In this document: piece by piece, positions 10,721 through 20,645 of the stretch
Position numbering within the stretch: the stretch's first letter is position 1
Layout: each line of letters opens with the position of its first letter
NCBI RefSeq assembly: GCF_029868855.1
Contig: NZ_JARWOV010000105.1
Span: forward strand, 1 to 64,000
Reading direction: 5' to 3'
From: Nocardia carnea
GTDB taxonomy: Bacteria; Actinomycetota; Actinomycetes; Mycobacteriales; Mycobacteriaceae
Length of the DNA: 64,000 bases
The notes under the pieces: generated by a model
What the model saw: the letters and a program-made list of their open reading frames with translations, nothing else
Databases searched by the model: none
Told to the model about the DNA's origin: nothing
Translations under genes and position numbers: made by a program

Positions 10721-11521
10721 GTGACCCACTGTGTGCGCTGCGGTGAACTCCTTCGTCAACCGTCCCGGGGCCGGCGTCGGCGCTACTGCTCCCGCTCCTG
10801 TCAGGGCCGCGCCTACCGGGCCCGCCGCGCGACGACTCCGGCGCGGGAACGCCCGGTCGTCCGCCGGTTGTCCACCGTGGCGATCACTCGCGCCGCGGTC
10901 GGTCTCGCCGACCGCGCCGGTCTGGACGGGCTGACCATGCGGCGGCTGGCCGGCGAGCTGGGCGTGACCACCGCCTCCCTCTACCGCTATTTCGACGACC
11001 GGGAACATCTCCTCGTCGCGATGACCGACCTGGTGTTCGCCGAAGCCCCACCCGCACCCCCGAACCTGGCCGGGTGGCGGGAGCGAATGCGGTACGAGGC
11101 GCATCAGGAATGGCAGCTCTACCGGCGTCATCCCTGGATACTGGGGGTCCTCGCGCGGGTCCGGCCGCCGCTCGGGCAGAGCCTGTTCGACGCACTGGAG
11201 CGTGCCCTGGCTGCCCTCGACGAACTGGAACTGCCACGCACACAGTTGCTGTCGGCGTATCTGAGCTACTCCGCGCTGGTCCAGGGACTTGCTCTGCTCT
11301 GGGCATCCGAGCGCGTGGACCGCATCGGCGGCGCCGAATCGGCCGCCGATATCCCGGCCGCCCTGGCGGAGCTCATCGACCCGGCGACTCGCCCCACGTT
11401 GTACAAGGTGTTCGACCCGCAGGCACCCGGACTCGGACTCGATTTCGATGCGCTGCTCGCCGACGCCGTGGACACGCTCCTGGACGGTGTCGCGGTGCGG
11501 TACGCAAATACCACCGCATAG
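10721..11521 (+). CDS. TetR-family regulator with N-terminal cysteine ribbon
   Basis: A 266-aa TetR/AcrR repressor with an unusual N-terminal extension. Residues 1-36 contain CxxC (C4, C7) and CSRSC (C23, C27) amid arginines, a likely zinc ribbon of the type seen in some actinobacterial regulators. The TetR helix-turn-helix follows (about 48-95: [23 protein letters not shown]), then a ligand domain (TetR_C type). The GTG at 10721 is the start that preserves both cysteine pairs. It is divergent from the GNAT gene and 10 bp upstream of pepA. Its targets are not evident. Confidence 0.82.
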   Translation: MTHCVRCGELLRQPSRGRRRRYCSRSCQGRAYRARRATTPARERPVVRRLSTVAITRAAVGLADRAGLDGLTMRRLAGELGVTTASLYRYFDDREHLLVAMTDLVFAEAPPAPPNLAGWRERMRYEAHQEWQLYRRHPWILGVLARVRPPLGQSLFDALERALAALDELELPRTQLLSAYLSYSALVQGLALLWASERVDRIGGAESAADIPAALAELIDPATRPTLYKVFDPQAPGLGLDFDALLADAVDTLLDGVAVRYANTTA

Positions 11522-11531
11522 CCTGAAGGCC

Positions 11532-13043
11532 ATGACAGCTGTCGCAGATCGTCCGCTCGGACCGGAATTGGCACGTACCCAGACCATCGAGCCCGGCACC
11601 GATGTCCTCGTCGTCGGTGTGGCCACCACCGACGACGGCCCCGTCCTGGTGCCCGAGGACCTTTTCGGTGATGTGCTCGACGCCGACCTGCGTACCCGGC
11701 TGCTCGATCAGGTGACCGCGGTCGGCGGCACCGGTAAGGCCGAACAGTTGATCCGGATACCGGCGCCGGCCGGACTCGACAACGTCACGAGTGTGCTGGC
11801 CGTCGGACTCGGCAGCGCCGAGGATCTCGACGCCGAGCAGATCCGCCGCAGCGCCGGTGTCGCCGCCCGCTCGCTGACCGGGGTCACGCGGGCCGTCACC
11901 ACCCTGTCCGGCCTCGATATCGGCGCGGCCGTGGAGGGTTTCTACCTCGGCGCCTACTCTTTCACCCCGTTCCGGTCCGCGAAATCCGCGCCGAAACCGG
12001 ACGCCGCCCCGCTCGCCCGGCTGGAACTGCTCGTTCCCGAACCGGATTTCGGCGGTGACGCACTGCTGCGCGCGCAGCTGACGGCCGAGGCCGTCGCCAC
12101 CGCACGCGATTTCGTGAACACCCCGCCGAGCCACCTCTACCCGGCCGAATTCGCCCGCCGCGCCCAACTGCTCGCCGAGGGCGCCGGGCTCGAGGTCGAG
12201 GTACTCGACGAGAAGGCGCTGGAGGCCGGCGGTTACGGCGGTGTCGTGGGCGTCGGCAAGGGCTCCTCGCGGCCGCCGCGGCTGGTGCGGCTCAGCTACC
12301 GGGGCGGCGACAAGAAGGTCGCGCTGGTGGGCAAGGGCATCACCTTCGACACCGGCGGGATCTCCATCAAACCGGCCGCGAACATGGAGAACATGACCTC
12401 GGATATGGCCGGCGCGGCGGCGGTCGTGGCGACGACCCTGCTGGCGGCGCGGCTCAGCCTGCCGATCACCGTGATCGCGACCGTGCCGATGGCCGAGAAC
12501 ATGCCTTCGGACACCGCGCAGCGACCCGGCGATGTGCTCACCCAGTACGGCGGCACCACGATCGAGGTCACCAATACCGACGCCGAGGGCCGGCTCATCC
12601 TGGCCGACGCCATGGTCCGCGCCGGTGAGGACGATCCGCAATACCTCATCGACGTCGCCACGCTCACCGGCGCGCAGATGGTCGCGCTGGGCACCCGGAC
12701 CCCGGGCGTGATGGGCACCGACGATTTCCGCGACCGCGTCGCGCGGATCTCCCGGGAGGTCGGCGAACACGGCTGGCCGATGCCGCTGCCCAAGGAACTG
12801 CGCGCCGACCTGGACTCCAAGGTCGCCGATATGGTCAACGCGACCTCGCACCGCTGGGGCGGGATGTTGGTGGCCGGCACCTACCTGAAAGAGTTCGTGC
12901 CCGAGGGCGTGCAGTGGGCGCATATCGATATCGCGGGTCCGGCGTACAACACCGGCGGGCCGTTCGGCTATATCGGCAAGGGCGGGACCGGTGTCCCGGT
13001 CCGCACGCTCATTGCGGTGCTCGAGGATATCGCCGCGGAATAG
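11532..13043 (+). CDS. pepA: Leucyl aminopeptidase (M17)
   Basis: A 503-aa M17 cytosolic aminopeptidase, orthologue by position of M. tuberculosis Rv2213 (PepB). It removes N-terminal residues from peptides with two metal ions. Directly visible are the lysine/metal block [15 protein letters not shown], the DMAGAAAV segment and the signature NTDAEGR at residues 348-354, with downstream [11 protein letters not shown] and [18 protein letters not shown]. The ATG at 11532 has a GAAGG ribosome site. It ends 26 bp before a very stable hairpin. Confidence 0.95.
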   Translation: MTAVADRPLGPELARTQTIEPGTDVLVVGVATTDDGPVLVPEDLFGDVLDADLRTRLLDQVTAVGGTGKAEQLIRIPAPAGLDNVTSVLAVGLGSAEDLDAEQIRRSAGVAARSLTGVTRAVTTLSGLDIGAAVEGFYLGAYSFTPFRSAKSAPKPDAAPLARLELLVPEPDFGGDALLRAQLTAEAVATARDFVNTPPSHLYPAEFARRAQLLAEGAGLEVEVLDEKALEAGGYGGVVGVGKGSSRPPRLVRLSYRGGDKKVALVGKGITFDTGGISIKPAANMENMTSDMAGAAAVVATTLLAARLSLPITVIATVPMAENMPSDTAQRPGDVLTQYGGTTIEVTNTDAEGRLILADAMVRAGEDDPQYLIDVATLTGAQMVALGTRTPGVMGTDDFRDRVARISREVGEHGWPMPLPKELRADLDSKVADMVNATSHRWGGMLVAGTYLKEFVPEGVQWAHIDIAGPAYNTGGPFGYIGKGGTGVPVRTLIAVLEDIAAE

Positions 13044-13068
13044 GCCGCCGGCAGGTTGCGAGCAGACC

Positions 13069-13102
13069 GGGTCCGGCGTCGCCTTCGGGCGGCGCCGGAC
13101 CC
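13069..13102. terminator. 15-bp hairpin with TTCG tetraloop after pepA
   Basis: Arms 13069-13083 and 13088-13102 pair over 15 bp (one G-U in RNA) around a TTCG tetraloop, 26 bp after the pepA stop. Such UUCG-capped GC stems are very stable. No T-tract follows. Bases 13103-13429 hold no supported gene and separate it from a convergent minus-strand gene. Confidence 0.75.
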
Positions 13103-13429
13103 ACAGCGGGGAGCTGCGCGGGCGGGTAGGGCCGGAGAGCGGTGCGTACCTGCCGCTCCGCATCGGCGCTCCGCCGCTCGACCGTCACCGCACCTGGGAC
13201 CGAAAGCGGGCCGTGGCGCCAGTACGCGCGACCACGGCCGCGAAACGGCGAGGAGTTTCGATCGCCGTGGCGGCCGAAACCGGGTGAGGTTGCGGCCGCC
13301 CCGGAGTGGGTGTGCCTCACTCGGCGTCGGTGCCGGTAGCGGTCATTTCGGCGATATGCGGATACCGCATATCGGGTGCGCACCGCAGTCGAGGCAGGTC
13401 GCCGCTGCCGGACCAGAAAGCGGCGACAG

Positions 13430-13783
13430 TCAGTCCTCGTCGAGTTCGCGTTCCATCGCGTGTTTGCGTTCGATCCGGCGCCGGGCGTCGTAGTCGCGCA
13501 TCCGTTGTGGATAGCCGGTCTTGCCGACGTCGTACACCGGGATGCCGAGATCACGGGCGAGCCGCCGGGCGCCGCGTTCGCCGACGATCCGCCGGGTCCA
13601 CTCCCCATCCGCGGCAACCAGCACCACGGTGACATCGGTCACAGTGGTCTTCGGCTCGACGAAACCTTCCACTCCGGTGTGCGTGCGCACCCAGTCCGCG
13701 AGATACGCGGACTCGGGTGAGCGGCCACGGGAAACACCGCCACGCCCTGCTGCGACGCGACGGAAACGATCGAGTAAGCCCAC
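13430..13783 (-). CDS. Conserved actinobacterial small protein of unknown function
   Basis: A 117-aa protein beginning with GLLDRFRR and containing FVEPKTTVTDVTVVLVA, DGEWTRR, a LARDLGIPVYDVGKTGYPQRMRDY block and a charged tail. I recognise this as a protein conserved in mycolic-acid actinobacteria beside sucB/dlaT and often loosely labelled oxidoreductase; no active site is evident. The frame runs on to 13918, but the GTG at 13783 has AGGAGG upstream and matches the conserved N-terminus. It is divergent from sucB across about 250 bp. Confidence 0.72.
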   Translation of the reverse strand: MGLLDRFRRVAAGRGGVSRGRSPESAYLADWVRTHTGVEGFVEPKTTVTDVTVVLVAADGEWTRRIVGERGARRLARDLGIPVYDVGKTGYPQRMRDYDARRRIERKHAMERELDED

Positions 13784-14035
13784 CGCGGCCGACCTCCTCT
13801 CGCTACCGAACCCGCCGTACAGGGCGGTGATTCCATGGTGCCGGATAGCAGAATTGGATGCCCTCCGGTAACCGCGCGCGGCGACGGGTGCAAGGATGGT
13901 TCCCGGAACAACAACCACACGGATCTCCGGCGCCGCGCAGAATGAACGCCGGCTGGAACACTGTCGCGACCCGCGACGGGATCCACCGGAACGAACTGTT
14001 GTAGACCCGTCGAGCAGTTAGAGGAGTCAACGGAC

Positions 14036-15796
14036 ATGGCCTTCTCCGTCCAGATGCCCGCTCTTGGTGAGAGCGTTACCGAGGGAACGGTGACACGGTG
14101 GCTGAAACAGGAAGGAGACACGGTCGAGGTCGACGAGCCGCTGCTCGAGGTCTCCACCGATAAGGTCGACACCGAGATCCCGTCCCCCGCGGCGGGTGTG
14201 TTGACGAAGATCGTCGCGCAGGAAGACGACGTCGTCGAGGTGGGCGGCGAACTGGGTGTCATCGGTGAGGCCGGCGAATCCGCCGCCCCCGCGCCCGCTC
14301 CGGAGCCGGCTGCCGCCGAGCCCGAACCCACGCCCGCGCCTGCGCCTGCGCAGGAAGCCGCTCCCGCACCGGAACCCGCACCGGCGGCGCAGCCTGCGGC
14401 GGCGTCCGCGTCCGGCGCGGCCTCCGGTACGCCGGTGAAGATGCCGGAGCTCGGCGAATCGGTGACCGAGGGCACCGTGACCCGGTGGCTCAAGGCGATC
14501 GGTGACGAGGTCGCGGTCGACGAACCGCTGCTCGAGGTCTCCACCGACAAGGTCGATACCGAGATCCCCTCGCCCGTGGCGGGCACGCTGCTCGAGATCA
14601 CCGCGAACGAAGACGATGTGGTCGAGGTCGGCGGTCAGCTCGGCGTGATCGGCTCCGCCGCACCCGCCGCGAACTCTGCCTCTCAGCCTGCTCCGGCACC
14701 GGCCCCCGCACCGGCACCGGCACCGGCACCGGCACCCGAGCCTGCTCCAGCGCCCGAACCCGCACCGGCACCCGCCGCTGCCGCCCCCGCACCGGCACCC
14801 GCCGCCCCCGCACCTGCCCCCGCTGCGCAGGCTCCCGCTTCGTCCGGTAACGGCGCCACCCCCTACGTGACCCCGCTGGTCCGTAAGCTGGCCGAGGAAA
14901 ACGGCGTCGACCTGGCCACCGTCACCGGTTCCGGTGTCGGCGGGCGGATCCGCAAGCAGGATGTGCTCGCCGCCGCCGAGGCCAAGAAGGCGCCCGCGAC
15001 CCCGGCCGCGGCTCCGGCCGCCCCCGCGGCGAAGGCGCCGGCCGCACCCGCCCCCAGCCCCGCGCTGGCGGCGCTGCGCGGAACCACGCAGAAGGCCAAC
15101 CGGATCCGGCAGATCACCGCGACCAAGACCCTGGAATCACTGCAGACCACCGCGCAGCTCACCCAGGTGCACGAGGCCGATGTCACCAAGATCGCGACCC
15201 TGCGGGCGAAGGCCAAGGCCGAATTCGCCAAGCGTGAAGGCGTGAACCTGACCTTCCTGCCGTTCTTCGCCAAGGCCGTGGTGGAGGCGCTCGGGGCGCA
15301 CCCGAACGTCAACGCCAGCTACGACGCGGACAGCAAGGAGATCACCTACCACGCGTCGGTGCATCTCGGGATCGCCGTGGACACCGAACAGGGCCTGATC
15401 TCGCCGGTGATCCACAACGCCAGCGATCTCTCACTGGCCGGGCTGGCGCGCGCGATCGCCGATATCGCCAACCGGGCCCGCACCGGCGGCCTGAAACCGG
15501 ACGAATTGGCCGGTGGCACCTTCACCATCACCAATATCGGCAGCCAGGGCGCCCTGTTCGACACCCCGATCCTGATGCCGCAGCAGGCGGCGATGCTGGG
15601 TACCGGTGCCATCGTCAAACGGCCCACCGTGGTCACCGACGAGTCCGGTAGCGAATTCATCGGCGTCCGTTCGATGTGCTACCTGCCGCTGACCTACGAT
15701 CACCGCCTGATCGACGGTGCGGACGCCGGACGGTTCCTCACCACCATCCGGCACCGCCTCGAAGAGGCGGCGTTCGAGGCCGATCTCGGCCTGTAA
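14036..15796 (+). CDS. sucB: Dihydrolipoamide acyltransferase (E2), two lipoyl domains
   Basis: A 586-aa E2 core subunit of 2-oxoacid dehydrogenase complexes, equivalent of M. tuberculosis Rv2215 (DlaT/SucB). Two lipoyl domains carry their modified lysines at K43 and K172 (both in STDKVDTE). Ala/Pro-rich linkers follow each. A peripheral subunit-binding domain is at about 275-318 ([15 protein letters not shown]...GRIRKQDVL), and the catalytic trimer domain ends with the active-site motif DHRLIDGAD (H556, D560). The ATG at 14036 follows GAGGAG. The lipoyl ligase pathway genes lipB and lipA lie 1.5 kb downstream, which fits its cofactor need. Whether it serves pyruvate, 2-oxoglutarate or both is not decided by sequence; the mycobacterial homologue serves pyruvate dehydrogenase and AhpD-linked peroxidase. 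Confidence 0.93.
   Translation: MAFSVQMPALGESVTEGTVTRWLKQEGDTVEVDEPLLEVSTDKVDTEIPSPAAGVLTKIVAQEDDVVEVGGELGVIGEAGESAAPAPAPEPAAAEPEPTPAPAPAQEAAPAPEPAPAAQPAAASASGAASGTPVKMPELGESVTEGTVTRWLKAIGDEVAVDEPLLEVSTDKVDTEIPSPVAGTLLEITANEDDVVEVGGQLGVIGSAAPAANSASQPAPAPAPAPAPAPAPAPEPAPAPEPAPAPAAAAPAPAPAAPAPAPAAQAPASSGNGATPYVTPLVRKLAEENGVDLATVTGSGVGGRIRKQDVLAAAEAKKAPATPAAAPAAPAAKAPAAPAPSPALAALRGTTQKANRIRQITATKTLESLQTTAQLTQVHEADVTKIATLRAKAKAEFAKREGVNLTFLPFFAKAVVEALGAHPNVNASYDADSKEITYHASVHLGIAVDTEQGLISPVIHNASDLSLAGLARAIADIANRARTGGLKPDELAGGTFTITNIGSQGALFDTPILMPQQAAMLGTGAIVKRPTVVTDESGSEFIGVRSMCYLPLTYDHRLIDGADAGRFLTTIRHRLEEAAFEADLGL
14698..14836 (+). repeat. Ala-Pro linker repeats in sucB
   Basis: Short tandem runs of GCACCGGCACC-type codons encode (AP)n between the second lipoyl domain and the subunit-binding domain. 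They give the swinging-arm linker and are a place where length variation between strains is likely. Confidence 0.8.
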
Positions 15797-15806
15797 GGTC
15801 ACGTAG

Positions 15807-16697
15807 ATGCTGGTTGTGGTGGCCGGTTCGTCCGGGCTGATCGGCACTGCCCTCGTCGCGGCGCTGCGCCGTGACGGGGATCAGGTGCTCCGGTTGGTCC
15901 GGCGGCCGGCCGCCGCGCCCGACGAACGCCGCTGGGATCCCGCCCGCGGCGAACTCGATCCGGCCGTTTTCGACGGTGCGGACGCGGTGGTGAACCTGTG
16001 CGGCGCCGGGATCGGCGGTAAACGCTGGTCGGGCGCGTACAAACAGGAACTTCGCGACAGCCGGATCACCCCCACCGATGTGCTGGCGACGGCCGTCGCG
16101 CGGACCGGGGTGCCGACGCTGGTGAATGCCAGTGGCGTGCACTATTACGGCGATACCGGTGCCCGCCCGGTCGACGAAAGCGGCCCGCCCGGTACCGGTT
16201 TCCTGCCCACACTGTGTGTGGACTGGGAGGCCGCCACCCACGCGGCCACCGATGCGGGCGCCCGTACTGTACTGCTGCGCAGCGGGGTCGTACTCGCCGG
16301 CGCCGGCGGAATGCTGCCGCAACTGAAGGCCCTGTTCCTACTGGGTCTGGGCGGGCGGCTCGGCAACGGCCGGCAGTACCAGCCGTGGATATCCCTCGAC
16401 GACGAGATCGGCGCGATCCGGCACGCCCTCACCACCCCGTCGGTGACCGGTCCACTCAACGCGGTGGGCCCCGCACCGGTGACCAATGCCGAATTCACCC
16501 GCGCCCTGGGCCGGGCGCTGCATCGCCCGACCCCGCTGCTGGTCCCGGGTTTCGCCCTGAAACTGGCGGTCGGCGAATTCGCCGACGAGGCGATCCTGCA
16601 CAGCCCTCGCGCACTTCCCGGCGTGCTCGAGGCGACCGGTTACGAATTCCGCTACCCCACGGTCGGGGCGGCACTCACCGCCGCGGTGGGCCGATGA
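15807..16697 (+). CDS. TIGR01777-family NAD(P)-dependent epimerase
   Basis: A 296-aa SDR-type protein of the TIGR01777 (SDR39U1/YfcH) family, positional equivalent of Rv2216. The Rossmann start is VVVAGSSGLIGTALVAAL. VNLCGAGIGGKRW, SGVHYYGDTG (active-site Tyr region) and NAVGPAPVTNAEFTRALG are typical of the family, and a C-terminal DUF1731-like block (SPRALPGVLEATGYEFRYPTV) closes it. The physiological reaction is unknown. It starts 10 bp after sucB, and its stop overlaps the next start codon (ATGA), indicating a translationally coupled operon toward lipB and lipA. Confidence 0.88.
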   Translation: MLVVVAGSSGLIGTALVAALRRDGDQVLRLVRRPAAAPDERRWDPARGELDPAVFDGADAVVNLCGAGIGGKRWSGAYKQELRDSRITPTDVLATAVARTGVPTLVNASGVHYYGDTGARPVDESGPPGTGFLPTLCVDWEAATHAATDAGARTVLLRSGVVLAGAGGMLPQLKALFLLGLGGRLGNGRQYQPWISLDDEIGAIRHALTTPSVTGPLNAVGPAPVTNAEFTRALGRALHRPTPLLVPGFALKLAVGEFADEAILHSPRALPGVLEATGYEFRYPTVGAALTAAVGR

Positions 16698-17221
16698 ACC
16701 CCACCACCGCCACCCTGGTCCGTGACGCGCGGATCGGTGATCTGCCCGCGATTCTGCAGATCCACAACCGGGCGATCGCCGAGACCACCGCCATCTGGGA
16801 CGACGAGCCCGTCGATCTGGCCGATCGGCAGGCCTGGTTCGACAACCGCACCGCACACGGGCGGCCGGTACTGGTGGCCGAGGTCGACGGTGAACTCGCC
16901 GGGTATGCCAGCTACGGCCCCTGGCGGCCCAAATCCGGGTACCGGCACACCGCCGAGAACTCGATCTACATCGCCGACCGCTTCCAGCGGCGCGGTATCG
17001 GTGCCGCCCTGCTGGCCGAACTGATCGAGCGGGCCCGCAGTGCCGGAGATATCCACGCCATGATCGCGGTGATCGAATCCCGCAACACCGCCTCCATCGC
17101 GCTGCACGAGCGGTTCGGTTTCCGCACGGTGGGGCAGCTGCCCGAAGTGGGCCGCAAATTCGGCCGCTGGATGGACCTGACACTGATGCAGCTCACATTG
17201 GAGATGAGCGTAACGTCGTGA
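16694..17221 (+). CDS. Phosphinothricin/methionine-sulfoximine acetyltransferase-like GNAT
   Basis: A 175-aa GNAT acetyltransferase resembling PAT/MddA enzymes: the N-terminal [30 protein letters not shown] pattern, [28 protein letters not shown], the acetyl-CoA site [16 protein letters not shown] and the terminal [24 protein letters not shown]. Family members acetylate phosphinothricin, methionine sulfoximine or related amines; the natural substrate here is not known. It overlaps the upstream epimerase (ATGA) and the downstream lipB (GTGA) by 4 bp each. This insertion into the lip operon is not in the mycobacterial gene order as I remember it. Confidence 0.85.
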   Translation: MNPTTATLVRDARIGDLPAILQIHNRAIAETTAIWDDEPVDLADRQAWFDNRTAHGRPVLVAEVDGELAGYASYGPWRPKSGYRHTAENSIYIADRFQRRGIGAALLAELIERARSAGDIHAMIAVIESRNTASIALHERFGFRTVGQLPEVGRKFGRWMDLTLMQLTLEMSVTS

Positions 17222-17997
17222 TCGTGAACAACACCCGCACCGCAACCCGGTCGGCACGCTACGACAGCACCCCCGTCGACGTGCGCGATCTGGGCCTCAT
17301 CGAGTATCAGCAGGCCTGGGATCTGCAACGGGAACTCGCCGCCGAGCGCGCCGACGGCGCGGGCGCCGACACCCTGTTGTTGCTGGAACACCCGTCCGTC
17401 TACACCGCGGGCCGCCGCACCGAGGAAGTCGACCGGCCTACCGACGGCAGCCCGGTGATCGACGTCGACCGTGGCGGCAAGATCACCTGGCACGGGCCGG
17501 GACAGCTGGTGGGCTATCCCATCATCCGGCTCGCCGAGCCGATCGACGTGGTCGATTACGTCCGGCGGCTGGAGCAGGCGCTCATCCGGGTGGTCACCGA
17601 TCTCGGTGTCGAATGCGGGCGGGTGCCCGGGCGTTCCGGCGTATGGCTCGCCGCGTCCGGGATGCTGCCCGAACGCAAGATCGCCTCCATCGGGATCCGG
17701 GTTCAGCGCGGGGTGACCCTGCACGGGATCTCGCTGAACTGCGACCCCGATCTGGGTGCGTTCGGCGCCATCATCCCCTGCGGTATCCGGGACGTGGGTT
17801 CCACCAGCCTCAGCCAGGAACTGGGCCGCACCGTCACCGTCGCCGAGGCCCGGCAGCGGCTGGCCGCCGCGATACCGGCCGCGCTCGACGGTGAGCTTCC
17901 GGTTACCGAGCACGATATTCCGCAGGCCGCCACCCCGGCCGTCGCGGAGCCCGCCGCCGCTACCGCGGCACGCGACCCGAAAGGTCCTACCGCATGA
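17218..17997 (+). CDS. lipB: Octanoyl-ACP:protein N-octanoyltransferase
   Basis: A 259-aa LipB that moves octanoate from acyl carrier protein to lipoyl-domain lysines as a thioester-linked intermediate. The catalytic dyad is visible: Lys in [11 protein letters not shown] and Cys in [14 protein letters not shown]. Other blocks are [35 protein letters not shown] and RSGVWL. The last roughly 25 residues are Ala/Pro-rich and not part of the fold. The GTG start overlaps the upstream stop, and its stop overlaps the lipA ATG, so the lip genes are coupled. Confidence 0.95.
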   Translation: MIVNNTRTATRSARYDSTPVDVRDLGLIEYQQAWDLQRELAAERADGAGADTLLLLEHPSVYTAGRRTEEVDRPTDGSPVIDVDRGGKITWHGPGQLVGYPIIRLAEPIDVVDYVRRLEQALIRVVTDLGVECGRVPGRSGVWLAASGMLPERKIASIGIRVQRGVTLHGISLNCDPDLGAFGAIIPCGIRDVGSTSLSQELGRTVTVAEARQRLAAAIPAALDGELPVTEHDIPQAATPAVAEPAAATAARDPKGPTA

Positions 17998-19016
17998 CCT
18001 CCGCCCAAGCCCCCGCCGGCCGTAAACTCCTGCGTATCGAGGCCCGCAATGCCGAGACCCCGATCGAACGCAAACCCGGCTGGATCCGCACCCGCGCCAC
18101 CATGGGACCGGAATACACCGAGCTCAAAGGTTTGGTGAAACGAGAAGGTCTGCACACGGTCTGTGAGGAAGCGGGCTGCCCCAATATCTTCGAATGCTGG
18201 GAGGACCGCGAGGCCACCTTCCTCATCGGCGGCGAACAGTGCACCCGGCGCTGCGATTTCTGCCAGATCGACACGGGTAAACCCTCCCCGCTGGACCGCG
18301 ACGAACCGCGCCGGGTCGCCGAAAGCGTCCAGGCGATGGGGCTGCGTTACTCCACGATCACCGGTGTCGCCCGCGACGATCTCGACGACGGCGGCGCCTG
18401 GCTGTACGCCGAAACCGTGCGCGCCATCAAGAAACTCAACCCGAACACCGGTGTGGAACTGCTGATCCCGGATTTCAACGCGAAGCCCGATCAGCTCGCC
18501 GAGGTGTTCTCCGCGCGCCCGGAGGTGCTGGCGCACAACCTGGAAACCGTGCCCCGCGTCTTCAAACGGATCCGGCCGGCGTTCCGCTACGAACGCTCGC
18601 TCGCGGTGCTCACCGCGGCCCGCGCCGAGGGCCTGGTCACCAAATCCAACCTGATCCTCGGTATGGGCGAGACCCCCGAGGAAGTCACCCAGGCCATGCG
18701 CGACCTGCACGAAGCCGGCTGCGATATTCTCACCATCACCCAGTACCTGCGCCCCTCACCGCGGCACCATCCGGTGGACCGCTGGGTGAAACCGGAAGAG
18801 TTCGTCGAACATTCGAAGGTCGCCGAGGAGATCGGTTTCGCCGGTGTGATGGCCGGTCCGCTGGTGCGTTCCTCCTACCGCGCCGGCCGCCTCTACGCCC
18901 AGGCCATGGCGCATCACGGCCGCGCGATCCCGGAAACCATGGCGCACCTCGCCGACGAGGGCACCGCCTCCCAGGAGGCCAGTGCAGTCCTGGAACGGTT
19001 CGGGTCGCGGGCCTGA
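17994..19016 (+). CDS. lipA: Lipoyl synthase
   Basis: A 340-aa radical-SAM enzyme that inserts two sulfurs into the protein-bound octanoyl group. The auxiliary-cluster cysteines are C57, C62, C68 ([12 protein letters not shown]) and the radical-SAM cluster cysteines C83, C87, C90 (CTRRCDFC). The conserved C-terminal RSSY that supplies the auxiliary-cluster serine is present (LVRSSYRAG). The ATG lies inside the lipB stop (ATGA). Its targets in this window include both lipoyl domains of the E2 subunit. Confidence 0.96.
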   Translation: MTSAQAPAGRKLLRIEARNAETPIERKPGWIRTRATMGPEYTELKGLVKREGLHTVCEEAGCPNIFECWEDREATFLIGGEQCTRRCDFCQIDTGKPSPLDRDEPRRVAESVQAMGLRYSTITGVARDDLDDGGAWLYAETVRAIKKLNPNTGVELLIPDFNAKPDQLAEVFSARPEVLAHNLETVPRVFKRIRPAFRYERSLAVLTAARAEGLVTKSNLILGMGETPEEVTQAMRDLHEAGCDILTITQYLRPSPRHHPVDRWVKPEEFVEHSKVAEEIGFAGVMAGPLVRSSYRAGRLYAQAMAHHGRAIPETMAHLADEGTASQEASAVLERFGSRA

Positions 19017-19116
19017 ACCCGGCCACAGTGCCCGCTCCGGGGGTCCGGCCGGAGGACCGTCACCGGGCCTTCGAGGTGCACGAAAAGCCTTGACGCCGAC
19101 GAAGTTCGGTGGTCGA

Positions 19117-19545
19117 GTGATCGGATGCACCGGTCCGGGCCGAGTACGGCTGTCACCGTATTCCGCCTTCGACGAAGAAGACGACGAGGTCGCCGCGATC
19201 CACGAGCCACCGGCCGAGATCGAGGCCCGGTACCGCATCGCACCGGAGTTCCGCCCACTGCCGGCCACCGACGTACCGGTCCTCCACTTGGACGCCCCCG
19301 GCCTCCGTGTCAGCTCCCTGGGGTTCGGACTCCAGTCCGCGGTTCCCCGCGAAATGTTCCGCCGCGAGCCGCCGCCGCTACCCGAACCTCGGCACCGGCC
19401 CGGGTGGACCGCATCCCCTCCCGCCGCTCACGCGGTACCGACGACGGGAGGCGAGACGGGACCCGGTTTCGAGCCGACCGAAATTTCGGATGTCGCGGAA
19501 CCGGATACCGCTGCGCCGCGTCCAACATCAGCGACGAGGCGGTGA
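19117..19545 (+). CDS. Hypothetical protein downstream of lipA
   Basis: About 142 aa from a GTG at 19117; the same frame is open from 18982 inside lipA. I do not recognise the protein. Codons across 19140-19300 end almost entirely in G or C, as in real genes here, and the sequence has an acidic stretch (FDEEDDEVAAIHEPPAEIE), a PEFRPLPATDVPVLHLD segment and a Pro/Thr-rich tail. No membrane segment or motif is visible. The start is weakly supported because no strong ribosome site is present. Confidence 0.45.
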   Translation: MIGCTGPGRVRLSPYSAFDEEDDEVAAIHEPPAEIEARYRIAPEFRPLPATDVPVLHLDAPGLRVSSLGFGLQSAVPREMFRREPPPLPEPRHRPGWTASPPAAHAVPTTGGETGPGFEPTEISDVAEPDTAAPRPTSATRR

Positions 19546-19632
19546 CTACCGGACGCACCGCATGAAGGCACCGATGAATCGGGCGGCACGGATCGGTCGG
19601 TACAGGGGAACCGACCGAACAGGAGTGCAGCA

Positions 19633-19920
19633 ATGGTCATCGTCGCCGGACATATTCTCGTCGCACCGCAAGCCCGCGAGGCGTATCTGGCCGGGTGCGT
19701 CACCGTGGTCGAACAGGCGCGGTCCGCGCCCGGCTGCCTCGACTTCGCGATCAGCGCCGACCTCACCGATCCCGGCCGTATCAATATCTTCGAACGCTGG
19801 GACACCCAGGAATCGGTGGAGGTATTTCGCGGCGCCGGTACCGGCGCCGAGCAGAATGCGGAGATAGCCGGGGCCACGGTGGCCGAATACGATATCGCCG
19901 GAGTACGGTCGCTGACCTGA
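19633..19920 (+). CDS. Antibiotic biosynthesis monooxygenase (ABM)-domain protein
   Basis: A 95-aa dimeric alpha-beta-barrel protein of the ABM family. Typical features are the N-terminal strand VIVAGHILVAP, the helix with CVTVVEQARSAPGCLDFAIS, and INIFERWDTQESVEVF. Members include small cofactorless monooxygenases and many proteins of unknown role. The ATG at 19633 is preceded by AGGAG. It appears to be a stand-alone gene. Confidence 0.82.
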   Translation: MVIVAGHILVAPQAREAYLAGCVTVVEQARSAPGCLDFAISADLTDPGRINIFERWDTQESVEVFRGAGTGAEQNAEIAGATVAEYDIAGVRSLT

Positions 19921-20065
19921 GATACCGGACGGTGCCGTATTCGGCCCCCAACCGCGGCAACCGAGGCGCGCTGATCGGGAACGATCGAGGACGCCGGACG
20001 ACAGCTGGGTAACGAAAACAGGCCCGGCCGGTACGGTGTTCAACCGTCCCGGCCGGACCCTTCAG

Positions 20066-20139
20066 TAGCGGGGACAGGATTTGAACCTGCGACCTCTGGG
20101 TTATGAGCCCAGCGAGCTACCGAACTGCTCCACCCCGCG
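20066..20139 (-). tRNA. Initiator tRNA-Met (CAT)
   Basis: A complete 74-nt cloverleaf on the minus strand. The acceptor stem is CGCGGGG/CCCCGCT with an unpaired first position (C1 opposite T72), the CAT anticodon sits on a stem with three consecutive G-C pairs (GGG/CCC), and the T-loop is TTCAAAT. The 1-72 mismatch and the three GC pairs are the classical marks of initiator rather than elongator tRNA-Met. The 3' CCA is not encoded. Confidence 0.93.
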
Positions 20140-20316
20140 TTGCGTTGCCAACCGTAGCGCACGAAGGGCCGCCGCACCAAAACGCGCCCCGGCCGCCTCC
20201 CCTCGGCAGCCGGGAACCGGTGGCCGCCGGGTCGGCTCACCCGCCGGAACACGGCCGCCACGCGAGTGAGGTGCTGCACATTCCCGCCCGGAGGGTCCGG
20301 ACCGGAAATCCGGGGT

Positions 20317-20530
20317 GTTACCGTGACCGCGCGCTGGTTACCACCCGTCGACGACGGGTGGTTCGTAAGAGGGAATCCGGTGGGAATCCGGAGCTGCCCC
20401 GCAGCGGTATGTGAAAACGACCGCGGTCATCGAGCACTGGGCCTCCGGGCCCGGGAAGCGACCGTCAGTAGGCGATAACCGGAGTCCGGTGTCACGTTCA
20501 CGAGTCCGAAGACCTGCCCGCGCGGCCACG
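20317..20530 (+). ncRNA. Cobalamin (AdoCbl) riboswitch
   Basis: The conserved core is easy to see: AAGAGGGAATCCGGTG near 20366, GGAATCCGGAGCTGCCCCGC near 20383-20402, and the B12 box GAGTCCGAAGACCTGCCC at 20502-20519. End points are approximate. A CCACGC/GCGTGG hairpin at about 20524-20542 may form part of the expression platform. It lies about 115 nt upstream of the permease start codon, so cobalamin should repress the importer operon. This identifies the transporter substrate as a corrinoid rather than a siderophore. Confidence 0.93.
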
Positions 20531-20645
20531 CTGCCGGCGTGGTCCGGTGTCGACTCCGAGGGAACGGTTGACCAGTGATGGATTTCGGTGGCGTGCGCGC
20601 GTCTTGTTACATCGGTATGGGGAACGGACGACCGGTTCCGGTTCC

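Noticed and set aside
14698..14836. Candidate CRISPR-like short repeats in sucB
   Set aside because: The repeats are in-frame Ala-Pro codons of an E2 linker, with no spacers.
20040..20279. 79-codon minus-strand frame over the tRNA
   Set aside because: It contains the usual pseudo-protein pattern produced by translating a tRNA (VARWAHNPEVAGSNPVPAT) and is a common false annotation.
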